Notes: generated from the sequence alone by a model not told the origin. A DNA stretch of 64,000 nt from Hymenobacter metallicola (GCF_004745645.1 NZ_SRMB01000008.1:33351-97350), one strand, 5' to 3'. Positions 40,793 to 49,411 are shown, counted from the first letter of the stretch. Translations and numbers: made by a program.

Positions 40793-41677
40793 TTAACCAA
40801 CCGGGCTTTGGGCCGCGTTGGCCACGGCTGCCCAGGCTTCCCAGGTCGCCAGCCGCTCGGCGTAGGCCGTGCGCACCCAGGGCAGGTTGTGGCTGCCCAG
40901 GAACAGGCGCAGGGGCGGCTGCTCGGCATCGACCACGGCGAAGAGGGCCGGCGGGGTGGCGGCCGGGTCGCCTCGTTCCAGATTCCGCAAGTCCGCGAAA
41001 AACGCGTTCTTGAAGTCGGTGTACACGTCCAGGCCCGCGGCAAAGCGCAACGACTCGGGGCTGCCAAACTCGGTGGCGTAGGCCCCGGGCTCGATGATGG
41101 TGACCTTGATGCCAAAGGGGGCCACTTCAGCGGCCAGGCTCTCGTGAATGGCTTCGAAGGCCCACTTCGAGGAGCAGTAGGTGCCGATGACCGGCAGCGT
41201 GACGTGGCCCAGGTTGCTGGAAGTGCCCAGGATGTGGCCATGGCCCTGCGCCCGCAGCAGGGGCAAGGCAGCTTGAATGACGGAAACGGCCCCCAGCACG
41301 TTCGTTTCGTACAGGGCCCGGATGTCCGCCAGGCCCGCCTCCTCGATGGTGCCCACCAGGGAGTAGCCGGCATTGTTGAGCACGACGTCGAGCCGCCCGA
41401 AGTGCGCATGCGCCCGGGCCACGGCCGTTTTTACCTGCTCGGGGTTGGTCACGTCGAGCTCCAGCGTCAGTACATTGGCTCCGTATTTGTCGACAAAGTC
41501 GGCGATGCTGGCCCGTTGCCGCGCCGTGGCGGCCACCTTGTCGCCGCGCTGCAGGGCAGCCTCCGTCCAGACGCGGCCAAAGCCGCGGGAAGCGCCCGTA
41601 ATAAACCAGATTTTGGGGACAGGGCCCGCAGCGGGGGCGGGGCCGGCTTGTCCGGCGGGATGCGGATGATGGTTCAT
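40793..41677 (-). CDS. SDR-family oxidoreductase
   Basis: A 294-residue classical short-chain dehydrogenase: WFITGASRGFGR (TGxxxGxG cofactor motif), VVLNNAGYSLVGTIEEA (NNAG), GTSSNLGHVTLPVIGTYCSSKWAFEAIHES with catalytic Ser and YxxxK (YCSSK), then VTIIEPGAYATEF. The N-terminal 24 residues are a Pro/Gly-rich extension (PHPAGQAGPAPAAGPVPK). The substrate is unknown. It is transcribed just before the AraC regulator in the same direction. Confidence 0.9.
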   Translation of the reverse strand: MNHHPHPAGQAGPAPAAGPVPKIWFITGASRGFGRVWTEAALQRGDKVAATARQRASIADFVDKYGANVLTLELDVTNPEQVKTAVARAHAHFGRLDVVLNNAGYSLVGTIEEAGLADIRALYETNVLGAVSVIQAALPLLRAQGHGHILGTSSNLGHVTLPVIGTYCSSKWAFEAIHESLAAEVAPFGIKVTIIEPGAYATEFGSPESLRFAAGLDVYTDFKNAFFADLRNLERGDPAATPPALFAVVDAEQPPLRLFLGSHNLPWVRTAYAERLATWEAWAAVANAAQSPVG

Positions 41678-41975
41678 AAAGGAGATGCGTTAGTGAACAG
41701 GACAAAGGTCTTGTCCTGCGGCCAGCGCCCCGTAGCCGGATTGCGGAAGTTTGTAGCGTAACTGAAGCGCGGGCCGCAGAAGGCCCCGGCGCCCGCCCTC
41801 CTGCCGCCCCGGCACGCTTACGCCCTTCTGGCTACCGCTCGGGCGGCGCGTCTACGCCAGGCCACTGCCAGGGGCAGCAAGAATTTTCCCGTCAATGCTG
41901 CGCTCCGCTTTCACGATACTGCGTAAATGAGGTACCTTATGCGCTCCAGGCTGTGCCTTTTTTAGCTTTCTGCCA

Positions 41976-42275
41976 ATGTCCAAAGCTGCTGCCCCCACCG
42001 TTGCCTTCACTGAGCCCCTGACCAACCCCGCGCGCGTGCACCGGGTCAGTACCCTGGCCCAGCTGCTGGAAGTGGCCGGCACGCGCAAGCGCATCGTTGC
42101 AGCCTGGGGCGTGTCGGCCCGTACCTACGACACGCGCAAGCGCAGCCCGGGCACCTGCACCGTGGGCGAGCTGCAGCAGCTGGCGCGCGTACTACAGGTA
42201 GCAGAGGAAGAGCTGTTTGCCGTGGTGCGGGCCGAGGCAACCCAAACGGTGGACCAGGCAGCCCCAACGGCCTGA
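41976..42275 (+). CDS. Small helix-turn-helix protein
   Basis: A 99-residue protein whose centre (TLAQLLEVAGTRKRIVAAWGVSARTYDTRKRSPGTCTVGELQQLARVLQVAEEELFA) has the spacing of an XRE/Cro-type helix-turn-helix. The N- and C-termini are low complexity. It is probably a DNA-binding regulator of the mobile segment. The ~300 bp to its left hold no supported gene. Confidence 0.6.
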   Translation: MSKAAAPTVAFTEPLTNPARVHRVSTLAQLLEVAGTRKRIVAAWGVSARTYDTRKRSPGTCTVGELQQLARVLQVAEEELFAVVRAEATQTVDQAAPTA

Positions 42276-42387
42276 CCGGCCCGGCAGCGTTTTTGCTCCT
42301 ACGCCAGATCCAGCTGCGCGAACCGCTGCGCCAGCAGCGCGTGCAATGACTCCTGCAGGTCCGGGAGCAGAAAGCTTTAGGCAGTCA

Positions 42388-42501
42388 AAGACTCTCAGGC
42401 CGCCCTGGCCTAGCCCGGGCCGGGCGGGTGAGCGTGCCCGTAACCACCTTGTCGTCAATGCCGGCCAGCTGCCCGTGTCGATATACTTCGGCTTTTCTCA
42501 T
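42388..42501 (-). pseudogene. hipA 5' stub
   Basis: On the minus strand, MRKAEVYRHGQLAGI is the exact start expected of a HipA kinase. It begins with an ATGA overlap to the stop of hipB, but the frame then reads DDKVVTGTLTRPAR, departs from the family and stops after 37 residues. The kinase body is missing, leaving hipB as an orphan. Confidence 0.7.
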
Positions 42502-42725
42502 GACTGCTGGCTCAGCAGGTGCGCGCGGTCCAGCGGGGCCGGCGCCAGCTCGTGGCCAAACAGACGCAGCACCAGGTTGACCTTGTTCAGGCGCAGCGTG
42601 GCCTTGCCCTGCTCCAGCTCGCGCACGAAGCGCAGCCCCACCCCGGCTTTGGCGGCCAGATCGGGCTGGGACAGCTGCAGCAGCTTGCGGTGCTGCTTGA
42701 CAAAGACGGCGAGTGAAGTGGACAT
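42498..42725 (-). CDS. hipB: HipB-like XRE transcriptional regulator / antitoxin
   Basis: A 75-residue protein (MSTSLAVFVKQHRKLLQLSQPDLAAKAGVGLRFVRELEQGKATLRLNKVNLVLRLFGHEL...) with the family's helix-turn-helix and the GVGLRFVRELEQGK signature of Bacteroidota HipB. It normally represses its operon together with HipA kinase. Two palindromic operators lie 45-100 bp upstream. Only a stub of hipA follows, so it may now act as a stand-alone repressor. Confidence 0.85.
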   Translation of the reverse strand: MSTSLAVFVKQHRKLLQLSQPDLAAKAGVGLRFVRELEQGKATLRLNKVNLVLRLFGHELAPAPLDRAHLLSQQS

Positions 42726-42769
42726 ACCTATACCCGCTCGGGGAAAATTCAACGAGTGGGCGTGTTTTA

Positions 42770-42785
42770 ATACCTGAGCAGGTAT
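42770..42785. promoter_or_regulatory. Palindromic operator, site 1
   Basis: ATACCTGAGCAGGTAT, a 16-bp palindrome with two central mismatches, 45 bp upstream of hipB. Confidence 0.75.
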
Positions 42786-42810
42786 AAAGTAGCATAATCA
42801 AATGATAATT

Positions 42811-42826
42811 ATACCTGATCAGGTAT
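42811..42826. promoter_or_regulatory. Palindromic operator, site 2
   Basis: ATACCTGATCAGGTAT, a perfect 16-bp palindrome. Its centre is 41 bp from site 1, close to four helical turns, as expected for cooperative HipB binding. Confidence 0.8.
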
Positions 42827-43037
42827 AATCTACTCACAGCAAACACTTCACTTATTGGCTTGGACTGCGCGCCCACCAGTGGCAAAGCCAGCGCCAACAA
42901 CACGGCCGCGTAGGTAAAAAATGCCACCAGCCAGAGCGGGCCGACCTGAGCCGGTGCCTGCTGCTGGGGGCGGATGATCAGCAGGCTGGTTTAACCGTTA
43001 TACCAAACCTTTACCCAAGGCCAGGCTTGGGATGTGG

Positions 43038-43097
43038 CCCCTCCCCTCCCCTCCCCTCCCCTCCCCTCCCCTCCCCTCCCCTCCCCTCCCCTCCCCT
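43038..43097. repeat. Pentanucleotide tandem repeat (CCCCT)12
   Basis: Twelve exact copies of CCCCT in 60 bp, between the hipB operators and the par terminator. Slipped-strand length change is expected at such a tract. Confidence 0.95.
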
Positions 43098-43103
43098 ACC
43101 GCC

Positions 43104-43138
43104 CCAAAACAAAAAGCAGCCCCGCAAGGGGCTGCCTT
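43104..43138 (-). terminator. Rho-independent terminator of the par genes
   Basis: On the minus strand GGCAGCCCC and GGGGCTGC pair around TTGC, then TTTTTGTTTT, 30 bp after the stop of the ParA partner. Confidence 0.85.
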
Positions 43139-43168
43139 TTGCTCGATACCGTCCCGAAAGCCCCTGCC

Positions 43169-43654
43169 CTACTTGGCGGGCGGCAGCTTGCCGGTTTTGC
43201 GCAGGTGCGCGTCGTAGTGCCGGTGGGCGGCTTCCAGGTAGTTCTTGATGGTCGTGGGCGTGTCCGGCCCCGGTGTGGCCAGCAGCAGGCTCATCTTAAT
43301 CTCCTGCACCACGGATTTAGCGATTTGGACCGTGTGCAGCGGCACGTCCGCTTCCGGCGCAGGTGCAGCAACCGCAGCCGGCTTCCGGCCCCGGGTAGCG
43401 GCGCGTATGGGCGCGGCAGCTGACGCTACCGGAGCCGCCGCGGCCGGCGCGGGGGCTGGTTCGGCCACAGGAGCTGGTGCCGGGGCAGCGGGAGCTACTA
43501 CCGCGGCGGGGGCCGCGATGGGCTCTACCGGGGCGGGGGGCGTAGTCGCCGTGCGGGTGGCCTCCCCTCCCATCCCGGCCCGGGCCTGCTGGCGGGCTTC
43601 TTCGGGTACTTCAATGCGGCGGCGCGGGGTGATCTGTGGTTTCTCGAAGCCCAT
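43169..43654 (-). CDS. ParA partner protein (ParB-like, Ala/Pro-rich)
   Basis: A 161-residue protein beginning MGFEKPQITPRRRIEVPEEARQQA, then a long Ala/Pro/Val linker (~40-110), and a C-terminal helical module (PLHTVQIAKSVVQEIKMSLLLATPGPDTPTTIKNYLEAAHRHYDAHLRK). Its start codon shares one base with the ParA stop, so the two are translated together. No classical ParB domain is visible; by position it is the DNA-binding partner of a type Ib-like partition pair. Confidence 0.7.
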   Translation of the reverse strand: MGFEKPQITPRRRIEVPEEARQQARAGMGGEATRTATTPPAPVEPIAAPAAVVAPAAPAPAPVAEPAPAPAAAAPVASAAAPIRAATRGRKPAAVAAPAPEADVPLHTVQIAKSVVQEIKMSLLLATPGPDTPTTIKNYLEAAHRHYDAHLRKTGKLPPAK

Positions 43655-44421
43655 TACGATGCGGAGGTTGAGGCGGTAGATACGGAAGCCGCGGCCGTGG
43701 CGCGGCGGTCGGGCAGGCCCAGGCGCTCGATGAGCTCCTCGCATACGCGGCGGATTTCGTCGCTGGTATCCTTGGTGCCGCCGGCGTAGCGCGCCCAGGC
43801 CGGGTTGAGCAGGCTGTAGAGCGTGGAAGCCCGGGTGTAGGCCTTGCGGTGGCCCAGGTAGGAGTTGAAGCGCGAAAGGCCCAGCCCGTCGATGTAATCA
43901 TCCATCTCCTTTTCCTCCCGCTGCCCGGCCACGCGCTTGGTGGGCAGGCCGTAGTACTGGAAGTCAATCTGCGCGTCGTCGGCCGCTTTCTTGATGGCCT
44001 CCAGGATGGTCATGAACTCGGCCGTGGAGGCCCGGTCCAGGTAATCCGATACCAGGGGCACAATTACCGCGTCGCAGGCAGTCAGGGCGTTGAACACGTC
44101 GTCCCCATCGGCCCGGCCCGGCACGTCGATGATAATCAGGTCGTAGGTGTGCTCGGGATTGTCGATGAAGTCAAAAATCCGACTTAGCTGCCAGGGGTAC
44201 ACGTCATACGGGTACTGGGCGTCGGGGTTGGTTTCGCGCAGCTTGGCGAAGTTGGCCGCGTCGACCTGCTCGCGGGTCTTGACAATGCTCTGCTGGTAGT
44301 CGCAGTCGAGCACGGCGATACGCAGCCCGTACTCGGTCGCCAGCGGGGCGGCGAGCACAAGGGCCAGGGTAGACTTACCGGAGCCCCCCTTCTGGGTGGC
44401 AAAGCTGATAACCTTGGACAT
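43654..44421 (-). CDS. parA: ParA-family partition ATPase
   Basis: A 255-residue ParA/MinD-type ATPase with the deviant Walker A motif ATQKGGSGKSTLALVLA, switch DLIIIDVPGRADGD (Walker B) and later TACDAVIVPLVSDYLDRASTAEF. ParA proteins segregate plasmids or mobile elements by ATP-dependent binding to the nucleoid. It is transcribed away from the repeat-rich stretch 44440-45380, which may contain the centromere site. Confidence 0.9.
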   Translation of the reverse strand: MSKVISFATQKGGSGKSTLALVLAAPLATEYGLRIAVLDCDYQQSIVKTREQVDAANFAKLRETNPDAQYPYDVYPWQLSRIFDFIDNPEHTYDLIIIDVPGRADGDDVFNALTACDAVIVPLVSDYLDRASTAEFMTILEAIKKAADDAQIDFQYYGLPTKRVAGQREEKEMDDYIDGLGLSRFNSYLGHRKAYTRASTLYSLLNPAWARYAGGTKDTSDEIRRVCEELIERLGLPDRRATAAASVSTASTSAS

Positions 44422-44439
44422 ACGTGGTGTGGGGTTGAG

Positions 44440-45210
44440 GGTGTCAGGAGTTACCGGTCACCAGAACCAGCGGGACCGTGAGCCAAATGTAGTAGAAAAG
44501 CAGAAATGCAGAACCCTATTATTATAGAAAAGCAGAAGTATTGTTACGCAAGAGAACAGAAGTGCTGTTATATAGGGATACAGAAGTGCAAGAAAATAGA
44601 ATTGTTGTTGTGCAAGAATACAGGAATGCGTTTATGCTGAAAAACATAAATGTTATTATGCAGTACAGCAAAACTACTTTTCTGTTATTATATATAAATG
44701 CATAGTAACAGAAAAACATAAATATTAAATAATAGAAAAACATATTTGTAAAAATAATTTTCTGTAGATCTGTATTCCTGTATAATGGTTAATCTACAGG
44801 CGTACCTAGCGTAAGCTACAGTCAAACAACAGAAATGCATAAAAGCAGAATGTGCTGGCGCTGCGAGACTAGCCAGATGGACAGCAGTGCTACGAAAACA
44901 GAGCTGTAGAAACCCATAACAACAGAAAAGCATAACTACAGGAAAACAGAATCTTACGGCTGCCAAGCGGAGAGGTGAACCAGTGGGCTGCTTGTAACAA
45001 CAGAAATATAGAATAGCAGAATTTTGCCGGCCTGCAAAGCTCGCAGATCATCCCGGGATGCCACCTACAGTGGTAGAAAAGCTGCAGGCATGGCGCCCAG
45101 GCAGAACGCTTGTCCAGCTGCCAAGGCTGTACCCGGCCATCGCTACGCAGCGCACGCTTACACAAAGCCATCAGGAAAAAAAGCACTAACGGCTAACACA
45201 ACAACCCTCG
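44440..45210. repeat. AT-rich region with many degenerate short repeats, candidate centromere or origin
   Basis: Over fifteen loose copies of an AACAGAAAAGCATAA-like word occur (for example AGAAAAGCAGAA at 44494, ACAGAAGTGC, AACAGAAATGCATAAAAGCAG near 44826, AACAGAAAAGCATAAC near 44921, AACAGAAATATAGAATAG near 45000). No gene-like frame is present; cysteine/phenylalanine-rich frames on the minus strand are translations of the repeats. The position between parA and mob genes fits a partition site or replication iterons. Confidence 0.6.
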
Positions 45211-45217
45211 GCTCCGT

Positions 45218-45250
45218 ACTAGCTTTTTACTAACTTTTTGCTAACTGTTG
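45218..45250. repeat. Three tandem 11-bp direct repeats
   Basis: ACTAGCTTTTT, ACTAACTTTTT and GCTAACTGTTG follow one another. It may be part of an origin or of the oriT nick region ahead of the mob genes. Confidence 0.55.
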
Positions 45251-45314
45251 TATAGCTTCAGCAAGAAGAATACCGCACTCCTATAGCTAACGCCCTGGCA
45301 GTGAGGCATATACC

Positions 45315-45331
45315 AATCAGCAGTGCTGATT
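45315..45331. promoter_or_regulatory. 17-bp perfect palindrome upstream of the mob operon
   Basis: AATCAGCA-G-TGCTGATT lies 80 bp before the MobC-like gene. It is either an operator for the accessory protein or the inverted repeat of oriT. Confidence 0.6.
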
Positions 45332-45410
45332 GACTGACCAAAAGGGTAGTAAGTAGCTGAATAACAACAGAAAACATGGTCCGCAAGGCAACTAAACTGG
45401 AAGAGATACG

Positions 45411-45926
45411 ATGAGCACGGAGCTACGCAAGCGGGTTACCCTTGACCGCAATGCCCACCGAAAAGCCGAAGCCGCCGCGGCCGCAGTCGGCGCCAGCCTG
45501 GGTGAGTACGCCAGCGCGGCCGTGGAATACTTTGCCACCCGGGGCCTGGATCCGCGCGAGACGGAGGCCCGCGAGGGGCAGCTCATCATGCAGCAGATAA
45601 AGAAGCTGGGGGACCGGGTCTTTGGGTTTATGCAGGAGCAGGAGCGCACGCTGCTCACGGCCATGCTGGAGGAGATGCTGCGCACCCGCATCACGCTGGA
45701 GCGGGTGCTGCGCCTGAATGAAATCCTGGTGGGCAACCTCAACACGCAGCTGGAAACGCTCAGCCAGGCACAGCTGCAACGCCAGCTGCAGGCCCTGCAG
45801 ATGCTGCGTCCGCGCAACGAGGAGGCCGTGGATAAGCAGGTGAAAGAAGCCCTGAAAACGGCCCAGAACGCGGGGCTGGGTAAGCGCAGCAAGCCGGATG
45901 AAGCGGCGACCGGGCAGGGGCAATAG
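45411..45926 (+). CDS. MobC-like relaxosome accessory protein
   Basis: A 171-residue basic-plus-helical protein: MSTELRKRVTLDRNAHRKAEAAAAAVGASLGEYASAAVEYFATRGLDP is a ribbon-helix-helix-type N-terminus, followed by a long helical tail (QLIMQQIKKLGDRVFGFMQEQERTLLTAMLEEML). The BmgB/MobA-type accessory proteins of Bacteroidota mobilizable elements have this plan and help the relaxase bind oriT. It directly precedes the relaxase gene. Confidence 0.75.
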   Translation: MSTELRKRVTLDRNAHRKAEAAAAAVGASLGEYASAAVEYFATRGLDPRETEAREGQLIMQQIKKLGDRVFGFMQEQERTLLTAMLEEMLRTRITLERVLRLNEILVGNLNTQLETLSQAQLQRQLQALQMLRPRNEEAVDKQVKEALKTAQNAGLGKRSKPDEAATGQGQ

Positions 45927-45974
45927 GCAAGAAAGAGCACACACTATGTGCAAGTAAAAACCTTTTACTTCCGG

Positions 45975-47011
45975 ATGTACGTCAAATTAATCAACCCCAA
46001 AACACACGGCAAAGCAGCTTATACCAACACCGGCAGTAGTGCCCAGACGCTGCAATACCTGCAGCACGAAGCGGTAGGGGAGGGGCAGGAAGCTACGTTT
46101 TTCAGCGCGGAATCCAACGAGCTGAGCGCCGCGCAGCTGCGGCAATTTATCGACTCCAACGTAAAGGGGCTGCGAGCCACAAAGGCCAAATTCTACTCGC
46201 TGGTGCTGAGTCCAAGCGAGCAGGAGCTAGGCCATATCGGCAGCGATCCGGAAAAGCTCCGGGCCTATACCCGGGAAGTTCTGCGCATAAAAGCGCAGAA
46301 CTTCCCGGGTATAGGCCCGGCGGCGGCCAGCTAGGCAGCCAGGATACCAAATGGGCCGCTATCCTGCACCAGGACCGCACCCACCGCGGCACCGACCCCG
46401 AGGTTAAAACTGGTATGGCGAAGGCGGGACAGAAGCGGGCGGGCTTGCAGGCCCACGTGCACGTGCTCGTCAGTGCCCGCGACGCAGGACAGAAAGTGAC
46501 CCTTAATCCCGGCGGGCGCCGGCAGCGGTTTGATTTGATGCGCTGGCAGGCGGCCGCGGGCCGGCAGTTTGAGCAGCAGTTTGGCTACGTGGCCCAGGCC
46601 CACGAGAAGCTGCGGCCCAACATCCGGGAAAGAAGCCCCGCCCGCGACGCCGGCCGCCTGGTTAAGCTGGCCGAGCGCGTAGCCCGCATTAATCTGCTGG
46701 TACCCCGGGAGCAGCGCCTAGCGGCCGGGCGGGTGCAGGACATTGCGGTAGGCCGGCAGTTTGACAAGACCTTTTACCGCCTGCTGAGCCGGATCGAGGA
46801 GCGGGCCCGCGACGGACGTCCTATCGACAACGCCCTGCAGCTGCTCACGACCGGCCGGGAGCAGGCGGCCACTCCCCAGCGCCAGGCTGTCACTGCCCTG
46901 CACGCCCTGCAGCACCTGGTGCGCCGCAGCCAGGCTACCGAGCAGGAGCGCACCGAGCACGTGGCCCAGAAACCAGGGCGTCATAGCGCCGAGCTGGACC
47001 TTGAGATGTAG
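45975..47011 (+). pseudogene. MobB-type relaxase, frameshifted at a long palindrome
   Basis: The first frame starts MYVKLINPKTHGKAAYTNTGSS and runs to EKLRAYTREVLRIKAQNF at ~46305, then continues PGIGPAAAS and stops at 46334. A second frame, offset by two bases, resumes with QLGSQDTKWAAILHQDRTH, AGLQAHVHVLVSARDAGQKV, GGRRQRFDLMRWQ and runs to 47011. Together they give a Bacteroidota MobB relaxase (HxH motif in AHVHVLVS). The break coincides with a 28-bp-arm palindrome. Unless recoded, the relaxase is dead, so the element would need one in trans. Confidence 0.8.
46259..46320. repeat. Perfect inverted repeat, 28-bp arms, 6-bp loop, inside the relaxase gene
   Basis: The left arm is 46259-46286 (starting CCGGGCCTATACCCGGGAAG), the loop ATAAAA, and the right arm 46293-46320, its exact complement. 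The inner 12 bp of each arm (GAAGTTCTGCGC) fit the relaxase reading; the outer part of the right arm does not. Confidence 0.95.
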
Positions 47012-47047
47012 ATCCGGTTCCCTCTGTTCCCTTTCCTTATCACTTGT

Positions 47048-49294
47048 ATGCATCGTCAACCACCCCGGCCCGGAGCCAATATTCACCCCATACTGCTGCT
47101 GCTGGGACTGCTGCTGCTGGGACTGCTGGCTGGCGACTGGTACATATTACAGCACCCAGCCGAGTTGGCGGTTGCCCGCGCAGCGCAGCGTCAGGCGAAC
47201 AGGGAGCCCGTCTTGACGCCCAGGCAGCGGCTGGCGGCGCGAATGGTCATGGTCCACCAGCAGCGGGCCGACGCCCGGCGCCGGCAGCAGAGCGCCCCGG
47301 CTGCAGGACAGTCGGCTGCTGAACCGGCTTGCGCTCAGGCCGGCGACCGGGTGGTCAGCAGGGGAGGGGCCGGCGGGGGCATAGGCTCCGCCGGGCAGGG
47401 GTTTACAGGCAAGCTGTTGGTAAAAGCGGGCCGGTTCTATGAGACAGCAGGTATCTACCTGCGGGGACTGCTGCTGCTGCTGGCCATCGGGCTGGTGTTT
47501 GGGCAGCCGGCGCCCCAGCGCAAACCCGGGGGGCGGGCGTGGCGCAAGTCCCTGCGGCCCCAGGCCGTGCGCATTGTGGCAGCCAGCTGCGCCGGGCTGT
47601 CGGTGCTCAGTACCTACGTACTGCTGAGCATGCCCATGTATGGGCCCGGCTTCATCCGGACGGGCTACCCGGTGGCAGCTGCGCTGGTGCTGGCCAGTGG
47701 CTTCGTAGTAGGACTGCTACGGGCGCTGACCAAAGACCCGGACTTCGGACTGAGCGTGGAGCGCAGGAAAATAGCAACCCCGGATGGGTTTAACCTGCCT
47801 ACGGAAGGGGGGGGATGGGTGAACGTACCCAATCCCTACCGGGGCGTGCTCGTACTCGGTGGGGCCGGGGCGGGCAAGACCTACTCCATCGGTGAACCGG
47901 TGATTGAGCAGCTGGCGGCCAAGAACTTTGCCGGGCTCATCTATGACTTTAAGTTTCCAGTGCTGGCCGAAGCAGCGCAGAAGGCCCTGGAGCTGGCCGG
48001 GCGCCGGGCGGGTCCGCCGCGGCTATTGCCCAGCGGGGAGCCTGAGCCGGCGGTAGTATTGCACGTGATCAACTTCCGCGACCTGACCCGCAGTGAGCGG
48101 GTGAACCCGCTGCGGGCCCAGGACCTGCCGGTGGTGGCTTTCGCCGAGGAATATGCGCGGGCCATTATCAACAACCTCAACCCGGCCAGCATTCGCAAGA
48201 TGGAGTTCTTCGACATCAGCGCCGTGGCTTACCTGACGGGCATCATCTGGTTTTATAAAAAGCACTTCCCCCGCTACTGCACCATTCCCCACGTGGTAGC
48301 CACAGCCATCCACAAGGACTTCAAGCACGTGCTCTCCATGCTGGAAACCGACCCCGAGTGCGCGGGCATGGTGCGCAGCATCGTGACAGCCGTCGAGCAG
48401 CGGGCCGAGAAGCAGGTGGCCGCCGTGGTGGGCACGCTGCAGGTAATTCTGAACCGCATCCATTCCCCGGAAATCGTGTGGGTCCTCACGCCCGACGAGG
48501 AGAAAGGGGAGGGGTTCTCGCTTAACCTGAACGACCCGAAGCAGCCCGCGCTACTCTGCATCGGCAACGACCCCACGCTGAAGGAAACCTTTTCGCCGGT
48601 GGTCAGCTGTATCATCACCGTGGCCATTAAGCTCATGAATCAGCAGCACAAGCACCGCAGCTACGTGCTGCTCGACGAGGCCGCCACGGTGTACGTGCCG
48701 GGGCTGGAGCTGCTGCCGGCCACGGCCCGCAGCAACAAGGTGGCCACCATCTACATGACCCAGGATTTGGCGCAAATGAGCGATGCCTATGGGCCTGACA
48801 AGATGAAGGTTATGGTCTCCAACCTCAACAACCAGTTTTTCGGCAAGGTCAACTCGCTCGATACGGCCAAGTTCATCTCCGAGCTCGTAGGCCGCGAGGA
48901 CAAGCCGATGCACAGCACCAGTACCGGCAAAAGCCAGGGCGGGGCCGGCAGCCACGGCAGTCACAGCGCCAGCCTAAGCACCAGCTACCAGGAGCGCAAC
49001 CTGGTGCGGGTGCAAGACGTCATCGGCCTACAGCAGGGCGAGTTTATCGGGCAGACGGTGGAAACCGGGCGCACCTTCTTCCAGGGCGTCATCTCCCGGG
49101 CCGATGCCACCCCGGAGCGGTTTCCGCTGCACCCGGTGGCAACCTTTGGAACCGCCGAAGAGGATAGTGTTGCTGTCCTGTCGCAGGTGGTGTGGGAGAA
49201 CTACCGGCGGGTTCATCAGCAGGTACAAGAAACCCTGGCCCTGCATGTCAATACCTTAAATGGGGGCACAGGCAATGAAGGCCACCTGCCTTAA
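47048..49294 (+). CDS. TraG/VirD4-type conjugative coupling protein
   Basis: A 748-residue membrane ATPase. Membrane segments are at ~16-30, ~135-150, ~180-195 and ~210-228. The ATPase domain has Walker A GGAGAGKT (~residue 273), LIYDFKFP, and Walker B YVLLDEAATVYVPGLE (~540), followed by VATIYMTQDLAQM and NNQFFGKVNSLDTAKFISELVG. Coupling proteins bring relaxase-bound DNA to the type IV secretion channel; here it follows the mob genes, as in mobilizable elements of Bacteroidota. No other transfer genes are present. Confidence 0.88.
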   Translation: MHRQPPRPGANIHPILLLLGLLLLGLLAGDWYILQHPAELAVARAAQRQANREPVLTPRQRLAARMVMVHQQRADARRRQQSAPAAGQSAAEPACAQAGDRVVSRGGAGGGIGSAGQGFTGKLLVKAGRFYETAGIYLRGLLLLLAIGLVFGQPAPQRKPGGRAWRKSLRPQAVRIVAASCAGLSVLSTYVLLSMPMYGPGFIRTGYPVAAALVLASGFVVGLLRALTKDPDFGLSVERRKIATPDGFNLPTEGGGWVNVPNPYRGVLVLGGAGAGKTYSIGEPVIEQLAAKNFAGLIYDFKFPVLAEAAQKALELAGRRAGPPRLLPSGEPEPAVVLHVINFRDLTRSERVNPLRAQDLPVVAFAEEYARAIINNLNPASIRKMEFFDISAVAYLTGIIWFYKKHFPRYCTIPHVVATAIHKDFKHVLSMLETDPECAGMVRSIVTAVEQRAEKQVAAVVGTLQVILNRIHSPEIVWVLTPDEEKGEGFSLNLNDPKQPALLCIGNDPTLKETFSPVVSCIITVAIKLMNQQHKHRSYVLLDEAATVYVPGLELLPATARSNKVATIYMTQDLAQMSDAYGPDKMKVMVSNLNNQFFGKVNSLDTAKFISELVGREDKPMHSTSTGKSQGGAGSHGSHSASLSTSYQERNLVRVQDVIGLQQGEFIGQTVETGRTFFQGVISRADATPERFPLHPVATFGTAEEDSVAVLSQVVWENYRRVHQQVQETLALHVNTLNGGTGNEGHLP

Positions 49295-49329
49295 AAGATA
49301 CGTACATGTCCACTTGCGTTAAGTCGAGC

Positions 49330-49364
49330 CGCTAGAGAATAGCTGTCCTACCGTTTGGCTGAAC
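49330..49364 (-). repeat. Array repeat, reverse orientation
   Basis: Read on the minus strand: GTTCAGCCAAACGGTAG then GACAGCTATTCTCTAGCGG. It is the first repeat right of the mobile segment and is inverted relative to all copies left of it. Confidence 0.75.
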
Positions 49365-49411
49365 TGCATTCGTTTCTTCTTATACGCACTGAAGCACCTT
49401 GAGAACAAGAA

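Noticed and set aside
40670..41761. 363-codon + frame across the AraC and SDR genes
   Set aside because: Antisense to two strongly supported genes; no family signal.
42241..42256. Array repeat at CCCAAACGGTGG
   Set aside because: It lies within a coding sequence in the mobile segment, lacks GTTCA and the second half, and is probably chance.
44522..44966. Minus-strand cysteine/phenylalanine-rich frames as small membrane proteins
   Set aside because: They are direct translations of the loose A-rich repeats (FFCYY, MFFS patterns) and have no start or family signal.
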